NCBI GenBank assembly: GCA_947290775.1
Contig: CAMYPM010000013.1
Coordinates: forward strand, 1-44,129
Reading direction: 5' to 3'
DNA from: an uncultured Bacteroidales bacterium
GTDB taxonomy: Bacteria; Bacteroidota; Bacteroidia; Bacteroidales; Porphyromonadaceae
DNA length: 44,129 bases
A program made the translations under genes and the position numbers. A model generated the notes under the pieces. The model did not search any database and was not told where the DNA came from. It saw only the letters and a program-made list of their open reading frames with translations. Positions 17,246 through 25,976 of the stretch are shown piece after piece (the first letter of the stretch is position 1; the number at the start of each line of letters is the position of its first letter).

Positions 17246-17599
17246 TTTATCAAAACATATAAGTTTTGGGGTATCACATTTGCTGTGCCCTTTGTTGTAC
17301 TGCTTCAGGCTGAAACGGCAAATAAAGGAATTACACACGTACTTAAATATAAGTCCGTAGCCGAGAATAAGACGGCAAACAAATCTTTATAGCACAATCC
17401 TAAAATAAATGGACTTGCCATACGTTATATGATTGTAAATAAAGCAGTAACGCCTATGGCATACGACTACACATCCGATCCCCACACCCCTCAAATAAAG
17501 GGAGTCAGTACAAAAGATATACAGCGCTTTGCAGCCGAGCGAGCATCAAGCCACCATCAAAACATGCTTTTGCAACTCATGATGGCGGCCATTAGGTAG
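17246..17599 (+). pseudogene. Possible decayed small exported protein, including a 56-residue open frame at 17429-17599
   Basis: The first part (17246-17392) has a signal-peptide-like hydrophobic run followed by polar sequence (ETANKGITHVLKYKSVAEN) but no usual start codon. The second part, in another frame, starts at ATG 17429 and reads MIVNKAVTPMAYDYTSDPHT, continuing to QLMMAAIR and a stop. Neither matches a family I know. Together they would resemble a protein of about 115 residues interrupted by indels. The second part could be an intact small gene instead. This is an inference from composition only. Confidence 0.3.
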
Positions 17600-17691
17600 T
17601 AGATAACATTTCGTTTATCAAAGTCGGTGCTGTAACCTCAATCTCCCTTTCCTATCATAACAAAAGGGAAAGAAATTATCTTACGCTAATT

Positions 17692-17757
17692 TATCTATAT
17701 CTTTTTACCAAAACATCTGTACCTTTTATTTGAAAGGTCTGTACATTTTGTTTGGAG
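17692..17757 (+). repeat. 22-bp repeat array (three degenerate units, TCTGTACC type)
   Basis: Units start at 17692, 17714 and 17736, each 22 bases long. Their 10-nt heads are TATCTATATC, CATCTGTACC and GGTCTGTACA. TTTT follows each head, then a variable stretch, mostly TTTG, ending A-rich. The plan matches the arrays at 30910, 40807 and 7553. It is intergenic, about 210 bases before the anti-sigma-like gene. Confidence 0.7.
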
Positions 17758-17969
17758 CTCTAAATCCTATAAAGCCCACCCACTCTTCAAAGGCCAAATA
17801 TAATATTACAGAGTTCCTTTCGATCTACTGCTGTAACATTATAGCAAAAGGCAACCTGTGTGCAAAGACAAGTAATCTGCCTCACCTATAGTATGGGGAT
17901 TAAACCTTTGCAATTTTCACACTCTAATAAAGAGTACCAGTAGGAAAAGAAACTTGGTATAGACAACTG

Positions 17970-18401
17970 ATGAGACAAAAAGAAGAGAACTTAGGGCCTA
18001 TTCCTTCAAGTGAACAGTGCCGAAAGGCTTACCGAGTACCCGAAGGATATTTTACACAGCTAAAGAAAGAAGTCGAGGAACGCATATTACAAGAGCCCAT
18101 ACCCGTCCCCGAGGTAAAGAAAGAAGTAAAGACAAACAAACGTCTTACTATAGTGCTACGTCCTTATCTATATATGGCTGCTACCTTTGTGATTGTCATT
18201 GGCTCAATACGTATGCTCAACCTGCTACAGCACGACCTTACAGAGACACAAACCCATGTAGACTCTATCTCTAACGTGCTAACTAATAAAGTTGAGCCCA
18301 CACTTACTGAGAGCGATTTTGCCGAATATTACGCCTCCTATGTAGAGGAGCATTTGGCAGATGAAAATTGGTTAGAAACAGTTGCTTCGGAACGACAATA
18401 A
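17970..18401 (+). CDS. Membrane protein resembling the anti-sigma-like partner of ECF sigma operons
   Basis: The 143-residue protein has a cytosolic N-terminus containing the YRVPEGYF motif (residues 21-28) often seen in small Bacteroidetes proteins encoded just after ECF sigma genes, then one membrane segment (about 66-84, LYMAATFVIVIGSIRML) and a periplasmic C-terminus ending in acidic sequence. This layout suggests a membrane-bound regulator, possibly an anti-sigma factor, but no zinc-binding motif is seen. The expected upstream sigma gene is absent; an ECF sigma gene lies 2.4 kb downstream in the opposite direction. The Spy-like gene follows after 13 bases. Confidence 0.55.
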   Translation: MRQKEENLGPIPSSEQCRKAYRVPEGYFTQLKKEVEERILQEPIPVPEVKKEVKTNKRLTIVLRPYLYMAATFVIVIGSIRMLNLLQHDLTETQTHVDSISNVLTNKVEPTLTESDFAEYYASYVEEHLADENWLETVASERQ

Positions 18402-18414
18402 GTCACAAAAAAAC

Positions 18415-18912
18415 ATGAAACACACATCCTATATTATTCTAAGTGTACTCCTATTTATAGCAGTTGGCACTCCACTGAAGGCACAGAGCTCGTCAAAACA
18501 AGAATCTGCCTGCCCCATACATACTTCTGCCCTCATTAATGATCGCAAGGCATATATTAAGCAGCAGCTCTCCCTCACAGACGAGGAGAGTGAGGTGGTA
18601 TCAGCCACACTTACCGACATAGATAAACAAAGAGCAGTTCTGTGGAAAAGAGTTCGAACACAACGGGCTGAATTAAAGAAAAAAGGTAGTGCCGTAACTC
18701 AAGAGGAAGTCCTTGCATTCTATAAACTTCAACAAAAGGCAAAAGAACAAAAGGCCGCTATTACTTATGAAAAAGAAGTAGAGCTCGCCAAAGTACTCTC
18801 TCCGGAGAAACTTCTTCGTCTGGATGAGGTATGCAAAGGCTATATGCATCACTTTATGAGCCAACAAAAAAAGAGAGGAAAACCCATACATTCCATTGGA
18901 TCTTTCCACTAA
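18415..18912 (+). CDS. Periplasmic Spy/CpxP-like helical protein
   Basis: The 165-residue product starts with a signal peptide (MKHTSYIILSVLLFIAVGTP, cleavage near KAQS). The rest is a highly charged helix-rich region (about 45-150) with LTDEESEVVSATLTDIDKQR and VLSPEKLLRLDEVC, the LTxxE-repeat style of Spy/CpxP-type chaperones and periplasmic sensors. Such proteins sit in the periplasm and report or relieve envelope stress. The longest frame starts at a TTG (18382) overlapping the previous gene; the ATG at 18415 gives the signal peptide. The order membrane regulator then Spy-like protein is common in Bacteroidetes after an ECF sigma gene. Confidence 0.65.
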   Translation: MKHTSYIILSVLLFIAVGTPLKAQSSSKQESACPIHTSALINDRKAYIKQQLSLTDEESEVVSATLTDIDKQRAVLWKRVRTQRAELKKKGSAVTQEEVLAFYKLQQKAKEQKAAITYEKEVELAKVLSPEKLLRLDEVCKGYMHHFMSQQKKRGKPIHSIGSFH

Positions 18913-19089
18913 CCATAAGATAGGGTTGGAAAAAGAACACCTTCACAAGTGCTTTTTTTCAAAGGGCCTAAACTTACAATTCCTCATTTCTTTTCTTTGA
19001 TTATCTTTGTCCTGCGGTAGTGACAGCGCCTCCCGCGAGTATGCTGCATGCCCATAGAAAAATGCAAATTGAAAGAGAATAACTACATT

Positions 19090-19686
19090 ATGCCTATTCA
19101 AAAAGACCACTACGTAGCTTGCAGCTATGATCTCTACCTTGGAGAGAAGAATGATGACAATTTGATTGAAAAAGCAACCGCAGAAGCTCCTCTTATTTAT
19201 ATCCAAGGGATTGGAATGATGCTTCCCCTCTTTGAAGAAAAGCTTGAAGGACTCAATGAAGGAGATAATTTTGACTTCACTCTCAAGCCTGAAGAAGCCT
19301 ATGGAGAGGTGCGAGAAGACATGATACTAAAGCTCCCCAAAAGCATTTTCTCAGATGCATCCGGCAACTTCGATGCTGCCAACGTACAGCCGGGTCGCAC
19401 TTTGCCCATGATGACCAGTGACGGACACCATATTCAAGGTGCCGTGGTAGAGGTTACAGAAGAGGAAGTGGAGATGGACTTCAATCATCCCTTAGCAGGC
19501 GAAACGCTCCATTTCATTGGTAGCGTAATCACTACCCGCCCCGCTACAGATGAGGATAGAGCTAGAATAGAAGCCATGAACCATTCTTCCGGAGAAGGGT
19601 GTGGATGCGGATGTGGTGACGACTGTGGTTGCGGTGACGAGCATGACTGCAACTGCGGGAATAGTGGCTGCTCAGGCTGTCACTAA
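19090..19686 (+). CDS. slyD: SlyD-like FKBP-type peptidyl-prolyl isomerase with Cys/His-rich tail
   Basis: The 198-residue protein begins with the FKBP domain (VACSYDLYLGEKNDDNLIEK, then APLIYIQGIGMMLPLFEEKL), has the inserted flap domain (about 75-130) and returns to the FKBP fold with FNHPLAGETLHFIGSV. The C-terminal tail from about residue 172 is packed with Cys, His, Asp and Gly (GCGCGCGDDCGCGDEHDC), fitting nickel or other metal binding. SlyD assists protein folding and hydrogenase metallation elsewhere. The ATG at 19048 would add 14 residues, but the ATG at 19090 matches the family start. A TATCTTTG box lies at 19002-19009. Confidence 0.9.
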   Translation: MPIQKDHYVACSYDLYLGEKNDDNLIEKATAEAPLIYIQGIGMMLPLFEEKLEGLNEGDNFDFTLKPEEAYGEVREDMILKLPKSIFSDASGNFDAANVQPGRTLPMMTSDGHHIQGAVVEVTEEEVEMDFNHPLAGETLHFIGSVITTRPATDEDRARIEAMNHSSGEGCGCGCGDDCGCGDEHDCNCGNSGCSGCH

Positions 19687-19697
19687 ATAGCAGACAA

Positions 19698-19721
19698 CCC
19701 CAGTAAAAAGGGGAATTTTTT
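19698..19721 (+). terminator. Weak intrinsic terminator after slyD
   Basis: CCCC and GGGG enclose an eight-base loop, followed by AATTTTTT. The stem has only four pairs, so the call is modest. Confidence 0.4.
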
Positions 19722-19750
19722 ACACATATCACTTGCCCCCTTCATCGACC

Positions 19751-20818
19751 GTGAATACATTCGGCAATTATGTAAGACTTACGACATTTGGCGAGTCACA
19801 CGGATTAGGTATAGGTGGAGTGTTGGATGGGATCCCGTCCGGCTTAGCTATTGACCTTTCAGCATTGCAGAAGATGATGGGTCATAGACGTCCGGGGGCA
19901 AGTGACTTAACCTCTGTACGCAATGAGAGTGACGAGGTCACCTTTCTGTCCGGATTGACAGAGGAATACGTGACCACTGGTGCTCCCATTGCCTATTTCG
20001 TTGAAAATAGGGACGTAAGGAGCTCTGATTACGATGCCGTTAGAAACCTATTCAGACCGGGTCATGCTGACTATACCTATTTCGTTAAATATGGTCATTC
20101 CACAGCATCAGGTGGCGGAAGGAGTTCTGCAAGAGAAACAGTAGCACGCTGCGTAGCCGGAGCAATTGCTTTACAATGGCTGGCACAACGAGGAATTAAG
20201 ATTTATCCTTATATATGTAGTGTAGGGGAACTTTCTCTTCCGGAGTGGACTGAGGTAGATCCTACACGTGCGTATGACTTTTCTTCTCGATGCCCAAATG
20301 AAGCTTTAGATAAAGAGATCATCCGACTTATATCTTCGATTCGTACGGAAGGGGATAGTATTGGCGGTGTAGTGGCTTGTAAAGTAGAAGGCGTACCGGC
20401 TGGCTGGGGAGAACCCATTTACGACAAATTGAGTGCTCGGTTAGGCTATGCCATGCTCAGCATCAATGGAGTGAAGGGATTTGAATTTGGAGATGGTTTT
20501 CGTACTGCTTCAATGACAGGTAGTAAAGCAAATGATGCTATGGCACTACGAAAAGACGGCTCACCCTATTTCCTTAGCAACCATGCGGGAGGAATTTTAG
20601 GGGGTATCTCTACCGGAGCACCTATATTCTTTAGAACAGCATTCAAACCAACGCCTTCCATAAGCAAACCACAACAAACCATCTCTTCTGACGGCCATGC
20701 AGCAACCATCGAGATTGCAGGGCGACACGATCCCTGTATCGCAATCCGAGCTGTAGCTGTGGTAGAAGCCATGACTGCGCTGGTACTGGCCGATTACATG
20801 GCCTTAAGTAGAGATTAA
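19751..20818 (+). CDS. aroC: Chorismate synthase
   Basis: The 355-residue flavoenzyme converts 5-enolpyruvylshikimate 3-phosphate to chorismate, the last common step of aromatic amino acid synthesis. Family marks are TTFGESHG at the N-terminus, MMGHRRPG, HSTASGGGRSSARET and the C-terminal AGRHDPCIAIRAVAV. The longest frame starts at TTG 19733, but GTG at 19751 gives MNTFGNYVRLTTFGESHG, the standard start of the family, so it is chosen; no strong ribosome-binding site is visible. It converges on the ECF sigma gene with only seven bases between the stops. Confidence 0.95.
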   Translation: MNTFGNYVRLTTFGESHGLGIGGVLDGIPSGLAIDLSALQKMMGHRRPGASDLTSVRNESDEVTFLSGLTEEYVTTGAPIAYFVENRDVRSSDYDAVRNLFRPGHADYTYFVKYGHSTASGGGRSSARETVARCVAGAIALQWLAQRGIKIYPYICSVGELSLPEWTEVDPTRAYDFSSRCPNEALDKEIIRLISSIRTEGDSIGGVVACKVEGVPAGWGEPIYDKLSARLGYAMLSINGVKGFEFGDGFRTASMTGSKANDAMALRKDGSPYFLSNHAGGILGGISTGAPIFFRTAFKPTPSISKPQQTISSDGHAATIEIAGRHDPCIAIRAVAVVEAMTALVLADYMALSRD

Positions 20819-20825
20819 TACACCG

Positions 20826-21410
20826 CTAAAAAGGACTTGCTGCCGCCTGCTTGCGCAGATTAATCAGTGCATAGCGCATACGCCCGAGAGCTGTATTGAT
20901 ACTCACTCCGGTTTGTACAGCTATTTCTTTGAAACTCATATCCTCCAGATAGCGCATTTCGAGTACCTCCCTTTGGGAGTTGGGTAATTTGTCCACCCAA
21001 CTGCGCACTGCCTTGTGGTTACTCTGACGGATCAATTCCTCTTCAGCATTGCGCGCTTCCGAAGGAAGTCTATTCAATATATCTTCACAGCTGCCATCTT
21101 CAGGTGCTGTCACTACGTTCTTCACTCGTACACGTCGGAAATGATCTATAATCAGATTATGTGCAATTTGCATAATCCAAGCCTTGAATTTTCCTTGTTC
21201 TGAATAGCCTCCACTACGCAAAGTTAAGATAACCTTCATGAAGGTATCCTGAAAAATATCATCTGCCAAGACGCTATCAGCTACCGTCATGCGAATATAT
21301 GTATGAAGGGGAGCGTCATAACGCAATACGAGCGTATTAAAAGCCGCATTACTACCCTTTCTGTATAGTGCTACCAACTCGTTGTCGGTTAGCTTGGTCA
21401 AGTCGTCCAT
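20826..21410 (-). CDS. ECF-family RNA polymerase sigma factor
   Basis: The 194-residue protein has sigma region 2 (about 20-90, DIFQDTFMKVILTLRSGGYS, then KAWIMQIAHNLIIDHFRR) and region 4 with a helix-turn-helix (about 125-190, LPNSQREVLEMRYLEDMSFK, then EIAVQTGVSINTALGRMRYA). It has no C-terminal extension. It would direct RNA polymerase to stress- or envelope-related promoters. No anti-sigma gene is next to it; the anti-sigma-like and Spy-like genes near 18 kb are the closest candidates but are on the other strand and separated by slyD and aroC. Confidence 0.92.
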   Translation of the reverse strand: MDDLTKLTDNELVALYRKGSNAAFNTLVLRYDAPLHTYIRMTVADSVLADDIFQDTFMKVILTLRSGGYSEQGKFKAWIMQIAHNLIIDHFRRVRVKNVVTAPEDGSCEDILNRLPSEARNAEEELIRQSNHKAVRSWVDKLPNSQREVLEMRYLEDMSFKEIAVQTGVSINTALGRMRYALINLRKQAAASPF

Positions 21411-21905
21411 ACTTGTTATACCAAAATAGTTACAAACAAAAAAGTAGTAGTACTCCGATAGGCTTCTCTTCGTGTTACGTTCTATTTGAATTCTGACTGC
21501 AAATTAAAAGGAAAGATCTCTAATAGCCAAATAACTCTGCTCAAAACAGACAATAAGCTTTCTGAATACACCTCACAGAGGTGTTTATACAGGTCACTTA
21601 GCTTGATGAGTAGGCTGTGTTGCACAAGAGATTTGTGCGGAGCGTCTCTTTGAAAAAGAATAACAGATGTTTTTCGCCTTGTCATTTCACGTAATAGGCA
21701 AACAGAGAGGCTTATACTTTCCATATAATAGCGCAAATACTAACCGATAAAGAATAAACATAGCCTATTCATAAGGGAACATAGCAACTTTTGTTGTACT
21801 TTTGTAGTATGTTTGCTTAGTTGGCTGTGCGGACTTAGCGAAGAGGAATAGGAGCTTTGAGAGAAATCTTTTTTAGAGTATGAGTTTTTTATTGTAATAG
21901 AAGCG
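21411..21905. other. 495-base intergenic region between divergent sigma and glucosaminidase genes
   Basis: No coding sequence is convincing. A minus-strand frame at 21482-21736 has no family features and no ribosome-binding site. A TACTTTTG box at 21797-21804 is a plausible promoter for the long operon that starts at 21906, giving a leader of about 95 bases. Confidence 0.55.
21797..21804 (+). promoter_or_regulatory. Predicted -7 box for the glucosaminidase-to-nnr operon
   Basis: TACTTTTG matches TAnnTTTG, about 100 bases before the ATG at 21906. The -33 element is unclear. Confidence 0.4.
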
Positions 21906-22853
21906 ATGCAATATCAAAGACTAAAGAGAACACGAAGTGTCATACTGCTTTTTCTGCTCGTTATTTCTCCAGCGATCTCGTTGGAAGCACAGCAGATGAA
22001 TGCCATTTATCAAGAGTATATTCGCACCTATGCAGACGAGGCTATTCACCAAATGAAAGAGCACCACATACCTGCTTCTATCACTATGGCACAGGGGCTT
22101 CTTGAGTCCGGTGCAGGAAAAAGCACATTGGCCTCCGTACACAATAATCACTTTGGAATCAAATGCCATAAATCATGGCAGGGAGCTCGTACTTATCGAT
22201 CTGACGACCGCCCCAACGAATGCTTTCGCAGCTATGATAATGCAAAGGATTCTTATCGTGACCATTCTTATTTTCTGAAGCAACCTCGCTACCAACTACT
22301 TTATGATCTAAAAAAATCGGACTATAGGGGTTGGGCTAAAGGGCTACAGCGAGCAGGCTATGCGACAGATAAAGGGTACGCGAACAAGCTTATTGCGCTT
22401 GTAGAGTTATATGAATTGTACGAATTGGATCGCGGACGCTACCCTAACTGGATGAAAGGAAGAGGTAAAGGGCAAGAGGACACAACCGAGCCTGCAACAT
22501 CCCCCACCTTCAAACATAAAGGGTATATCAGTTACGGCTTACTATACGTGATAGCTCAGCAAGGGGATACTTACACCGGCATAGCGCAAGAAATGGAGCT
22601 TAGTCCCCAAAAAGTAGCCAAATGGAATGATGCGCCTATAGACTTTCCACTACAAAAAGGAGATATTGTATATCTACAAAAGAAGAATGACCGAGCTTCC
22701 GAGCAATACACCACACACACAGTAGTCGTGGGAGAATCCATGCACAGCATATCGCAAACATATGGTATACGCGTGGAGAAACTTTACAAAATAAATGGAT
22801 TGGACATGGACGAATACGTACCCGAAGAGGGGGATGTGCTACGTCTCAGATAA
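21906..22853 (+). CDS. Exported glucosaminidase-domain peptidoglycan hydrolase with two LysM domains
   Basis: The 315-residue product starts with a signal peptide (RSVILLFLLVISPAISLEAQ, cleavage near residue 28). The glucosaminidase domain follows (about 35-180) with ASITMAQGLLESGAGKSTLA, the NNHFGIKCH motif and FRSYDNAKDSYRDHSYFL. Two LysM domains (about 218-260 and 270-315, IAQQGDTYTGIAQEM and HTVVVGESMHSISQTYGI) would bind peptidoglycan. The enzyme would cut between GlcNAc and the next sugar in the periplasm. It is followed by purM after six bases, so it is co-transcribed with housekeeping genes. Confidence 0.92.
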   Translation: MQYQRLKRTRSVILLFLLVISPAISLEAQQMNAIYQEYIRTYADEAIHQMKEHHIPASITMAQGLLESGAGKSTLASVHNNHFGIKCHKSWQGARTYRSDDRPNECFRSYDNAKDSYRDHSYFLKQPRYQLLYDLKKSDYRGWAKGLQRAGYATDKGYANKLIALVELYELYELDRGRYPNWMKGRGKGQEDTTEPATSPTFKHKGYISYGLLYVIAQQGDTYTGIAQEMELSPQKVAKWNDAPIDFPLQKGDIVYLQKKNDRASEQYTTHTVVVGESMHSISQTYGIRVEKLYKINGLDMDEYVPEEGDVLRLR

Positions 22854-22859
22854 AAGACA

Positions 22860-24029
22860 ATGACAGATAATAGATATATGGCTCGCGGTGTATCTGCCGC
22901 AAAAGAAGATGTGCATAACGCCATCGCAGGGCAAGATAAGGGATTGTATCCTAACGCATTTTGCAAGATACTCCCCGACATACTGGGTGGAGACCCGGAT
23001 TACTGCAATATAATGCATGCCGATGGGGCAGGAACAAAAAGCTCTCTTGCGTATGTGTATTGGAAAGAGACCGGAGATCTAAGCGTATGGAAGGGAATTG
23101 CCCAAGACGCTGTAGTAATGAATACAGACGATCTCTGTGCTGTCGGTGCTGTGGATGGTATGCTTCTTTCCTCCACGATAGGTAGAAACAAGCAGCTAAT
23201 TCCCGGTGAGGTGATCAAAGCGTTGATTGAAGGCACAGAGGAATTTCTCGAAAAAATGCGTTCTCTCGGTGTCGGAATTACACTAACAGGTGGAGAGACC
23301 GCAGATGTGGGGGATCTTGTACGCACTGTCATTGTAGATAGTAGTGTTACATGCAGACTACATCGCAATGAGGTAATCAATAATGCTAGAATCTCTTCCG
23401 GAGATGTTATAGTCGGGCTTGCCTCTTACGGACAAGCTTCTTACGAGAAGTGCTATAACGGTGGTATGGGCAGCAATGGACTCACTTCAGCTCGCCACGA
23501 TATACTCAATAAAACCATTGCATCAAAGTACCCCGAGAGCTATGACAAATCTATCGCTGAAGACTTGGTATACAGTGGGACAAAAAATTTATTAGATCCG
23601 GTAGAGGGAACTCCTCTTAATGTAGGTCAACTCATATTATCCCCCACTCGCACCTATACTCCTATTGTAGCTCAAGTACTGAAAGTAATGCGCAGTCAGA
23701 TACATGGGATGATACATTGCACAGGGGGAGCGCAAACTAAGGTAATGAACTTTATAAATGGGTTACATGTTATCAAAGACAACATGCTCCCGATACCTCC
23801 GCTCTTTAAGTTAATAGGAGAGGAAAGTGCTGCAGACGCAAAAGAGCTTTATAGGGTGTTTAATATGGGACATCGATTTGAGTTTTACGTTCCGAGTGAA
23901 GCGGCTAATGATATTATTTCTATTGCACAAAGCTTCCAAGTAGACGCACAAATAATTGGACGAGTGGAAGCTGCCCCATGTAATCGCTTGACAATAAAAA
24001 GCCCCTACGGAACCATTGAGTACGTATGA
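22860..24029 (+). CDS. purM: Phosphoribosylformylglycinamidine cyclo-ligase (AIR synthase)
   Basis: The 389-residue protein fits the long Bacteroidetes form of PurM, which closes the imidazole ring in purine synthesis using ATP. It shows MHADGAGTKSSLAYVYW, AQDAVVMNTDDLCAVGA, the GVGITLTGGETADVGDL segment and a C-terminal AIRS domain with IHGMIHCTGGAQTKV and FNMGHRFEFYV. It is longer than the E. coli enzyme of about 345 residues, as is usual in this phylum. The last four bases overlap the prfA start. Confidence 0.9.
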   Translation: MTDNRYMARGVSAAKEDVHNAIAGQDKGLYPNAFCKILPDILGGDPDYCNIMHADGAGTKSSLAYVYWKETGDLSVWKGIAQDAVVMNTDDLCAVGAVDGMLLSSTIGRNKQLIPGEVIKALIEGTEEFLEKMRSLGVGITLTGGETADVGDLVRTVIVDSSVTCRLHRNEVINNARISSGDVIVGLASYGQASYEKCYNGGMGSNGLTSARHDILNKTIASKYPESYDKSIAEDLVYSGTKNLLDPVEGTPLNVGQLILSPTRTYTPIVAQVLKVMRSQIHGMIHCTGGAQTKVMNFINGLHVIKDNMLPIPPLFKLIGEESAADAKELYRVFNMGHRFEFYVPSEAANDIISIAQSFQVDAQIIGRVEAAPCNRLTIKSPYGTIEYV

Positions 24030-25114
24030 ACGAAGAGAGAATAATTAGCTATGCTTCTTCCTTAAAAGGTCGATATGAGGAATTAGGTGTACTCATCACA
24101 GATCCCAATGTAATCTGTGATGCAGAACGCTATACTCGCCTATCAAAGGAATACAAGCGCTTAGAAAACTTATTCCACGAACTTAGTGAATACGAACAAT
24201 GTAAGGCTCTGATTGAAGAGGCTCGCCATACGCTTGACTCCTCAAATGACGAAGAGCTCAAAGCACTTGCAAAAGATCAATTGGAGGAGAGTGAGGCGAA
24301 TCTTCCCCTTACAATTCAACAGATAGCGTTAATGCTTGTACCGGAGGATCCGGAAGATGCAAAGAATGTGATCGTAGAAATTCGTGCCGGGACCGGTGGA
24401 GATGAGGCTGCGCTATTTGCGCGCGACTTATTTAAAATGTATAGTCGCTTTGCGGAGCAACAGCGGTGGCAGATCTCTGTGACACATGTAACGGAAGGCG
24501 CTTTAGGTGGATATAAAGAGATCATCTTTAACTTATCCGGCACAGCGGTATATGGGACTATGAAATACGAATCCGGTGTGCATCGAGTACAGCGTGTGCC
24601 GGAGACGGAGACCCAAGGAAGAGTACACACTTCTGCTGCCTCAGTTGTCGTGCTACCAGAGGCAGATGAGGTGGATGTAGACATAAAAGAGAGTGATCTG
24701 CGTATTGATACATTCTGTTCTAGTGGAGCAGGTGGACAAAGTGTCAATACGACTTACTCAGCAGTTCGCATCGTTCATATACCGACAGGTGTAGTGGTGC
24801 AGTGCCAGGATGAACGCTCTCAACTAAAAAACAAAGCAAAAGCATTGGCTGAACTTCGAAGTCGTATCTACGACATAGAGCGAAGTAAGCAACTGGAAAG
24901 TGTAGCCTCACAAAGGAAATCCATGGTTTCTACGGGAGACCGATCAGCCAAGATTCGCACGTACAATTATCCGCAAGGACGTGTTACCGACCACAGAATC
25001 GGATTGACGATACATGATTTGGATGGAGTAATGAATGGTAACTTATCTACCATTATAGATGCTCTTTCGGTAGCAGAAAATACAAACAAGATGAGCGAAG
25101 CAATGCTCGCTTAA
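24026..25114 (+). CDS. prfA: Peptide chain release factor 1
   Basis: The 362-residue factor reads UAA and UAG stop codons. It contains the recognition motif PET (P-x-T) in RVPETETQGRVHTSAAS and the catalytic GGQ in SSGAGGQSVNTTYSAVRI, followed by CQDERSQLKNKAKAL and the TYNYPQGRVTDHRI C-terminal domain. Length and motif order are normal. The start overlaps the purM stop by four bases (ATGA), indicating coupling. pyrF follows after 31 bases. Confidence 0.97.
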   Translation: MNEERIISYASSLKGRYEELGVLITDPNVICDAERYTRLSKEYKRLENLFHELSEYEQCKALIEEARHTLDSSNDEELKALAKDQLEESEANLPLTIQQIALMLVPEDPEDAKNVIVEIRAGTGGDEAALFARDLFKMYSRFAEQQRWQISVTHVTEGALGGYKEIIFNLSGTAVYGTMKYESGVHRVQRVPETETQGRVHTSAASVVVLPEADEVDVDIKESDLRIDTFCSSGAGGQSVNTTYSAVRIVHIPTGVVVQCQDERSQLKNKAKALAELRSRIYDIERSKQLESVASQRKSMVSTGDRSAKIRTYNYPQGRVTDHRIGLTIHDLDGVMNGNLSTIIDALSVAENTNKMSEAMLA

Positions 25115-25145
25115 TACACAACAGATAGGACACTTCATTTATAGT

Positions 25146-25976
25146 ATGACACGAGAAGAATTAATAGCTCAGATAGTGGCAAAACGCTCTTTCCTTTGCG
25201 TGGGATTGGACACAGATGTACGAAAGTTGCCACCCCACATTATGGATGAAGAGAATCCAATGCTTTCATTCAATAGGGCAATTATTGATGCCACAGAACC
25301 ATCAGCGGTAGCTTTCAAACCAAATGTAGCTTTCTACGAATCGATGGGCTCCTACGGAATGAAGGTATTGGAGGAAACTATCGACTATATAAAGGACAAA
25401 TACCCCCATATGCTGGTAATAGCAGATGGCAAACGGGGCGATATCGGCAATACTGGGGCATTGTATGCGCGTGCTTACTTTGAGCACTTTCATGCAGACG
25501 GCATTACAGTAGCCCCATATATGGGCGAAGATAGTGTAAAGCCCTTCTTAGCCTACTCAGACAAATGGGTCGTGCTCCTTGCGCTTACCTCCAATGATGG
25601 TTCTAAGGACTTTCAAATGCAAAAGAATGACCATGGAGAGTATCTTTTCGAAAGTGTAATTCGCACTTCCCAAGAGTGGGGAGACAAGGAGCATTTGATG
25701 TATGTAGTAGGAGCCACACATCCTGAATGGTTGGAGCGTATCCGTGCTATTGCGCCTGATCACTTTCTACTGGTCCCCGGTATTGGCGCACAAGGTGGTG
25801 ACTTTGATGCGATTGTCAGTGCCGGTATGACAACGGAGTGTGGACTGCTTGTTAATGCATCTCGAAGTATTATCTATGCTAGCAATGGGGAGCGTTTTGC
25901 AGAAGCAGCTCATAACGAAGCGGAAGCTGTACGGCTCAAGATGGAACGTGCTTTAATTAGCAAAGGAATAATCTAA
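25146..25976 (+). CDS. pyrF: Orotidine 5'-phosphate decarboxylase (group 2)
   Basis: The 276-residue enzyme makes UMP from OMP in pyrimidine synthesis. The N-terminus FLCVGLDTDVRKLP, the catalytic VIADGKRGDIGNT (Lys and Asp), VAPYMGEDSVKPFL, and VPGIGAQGGD near the C-terminus mark the longer type 2 branch. lpxD begins at the base after the stop codon, so pyrF is part of the same operon. The mix of nucleotide and lipid A genes seems to be gene-order conservation rather than a pathway. Confidence 0.96.
   Translation: MTREELIAQIVAKRSFLCVGLDTDVRKLPPHIMDEENPMLSFNRAIIDATEPSAVAFKPNVAFYESMGSYGMKVLEETIDYIKDKYPHMLVIADGKRGDIGNTGALYARAYFEHFHADGITVAPYMGEDSVKPFLAYSDKWVVLLALTSNDGSKDFQMQKNDHGEYLFESVIRTSQEWGDKEHLMYVVGATHPEWLERIRAIAPDHFLLVPGIGAQGGDFDAIVSAGMTTECGLLVNASRSIIYASNGERFAEAAHNEAEAVRLKMERALISKGII

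Larger units (their letters stand above)
17237..17969. other. 733-base region with decayed coding traces and a 22-bp repeat array
   Basis: No full-size gene is present. The + frame near 17246-17392 has no ATG but reads like a secreted protein start (FIKTYKFWGITFAVPFVVLL, then QAETANKGIT), ending at TAG. A second + frame (17429-17599) is a 56-codon open frame. At 17692-17757 lies a three-unit 22-bp array listed separately. The remainder shows nothing recognisable. Confidence 0.5.

Noticed and set aside
21482..21736. 84-codon minus frame in the sigma/glucosaminidase gap
   Set aside because: No ribosome-binding site, no conserved pattern, and no partner; considered chance.
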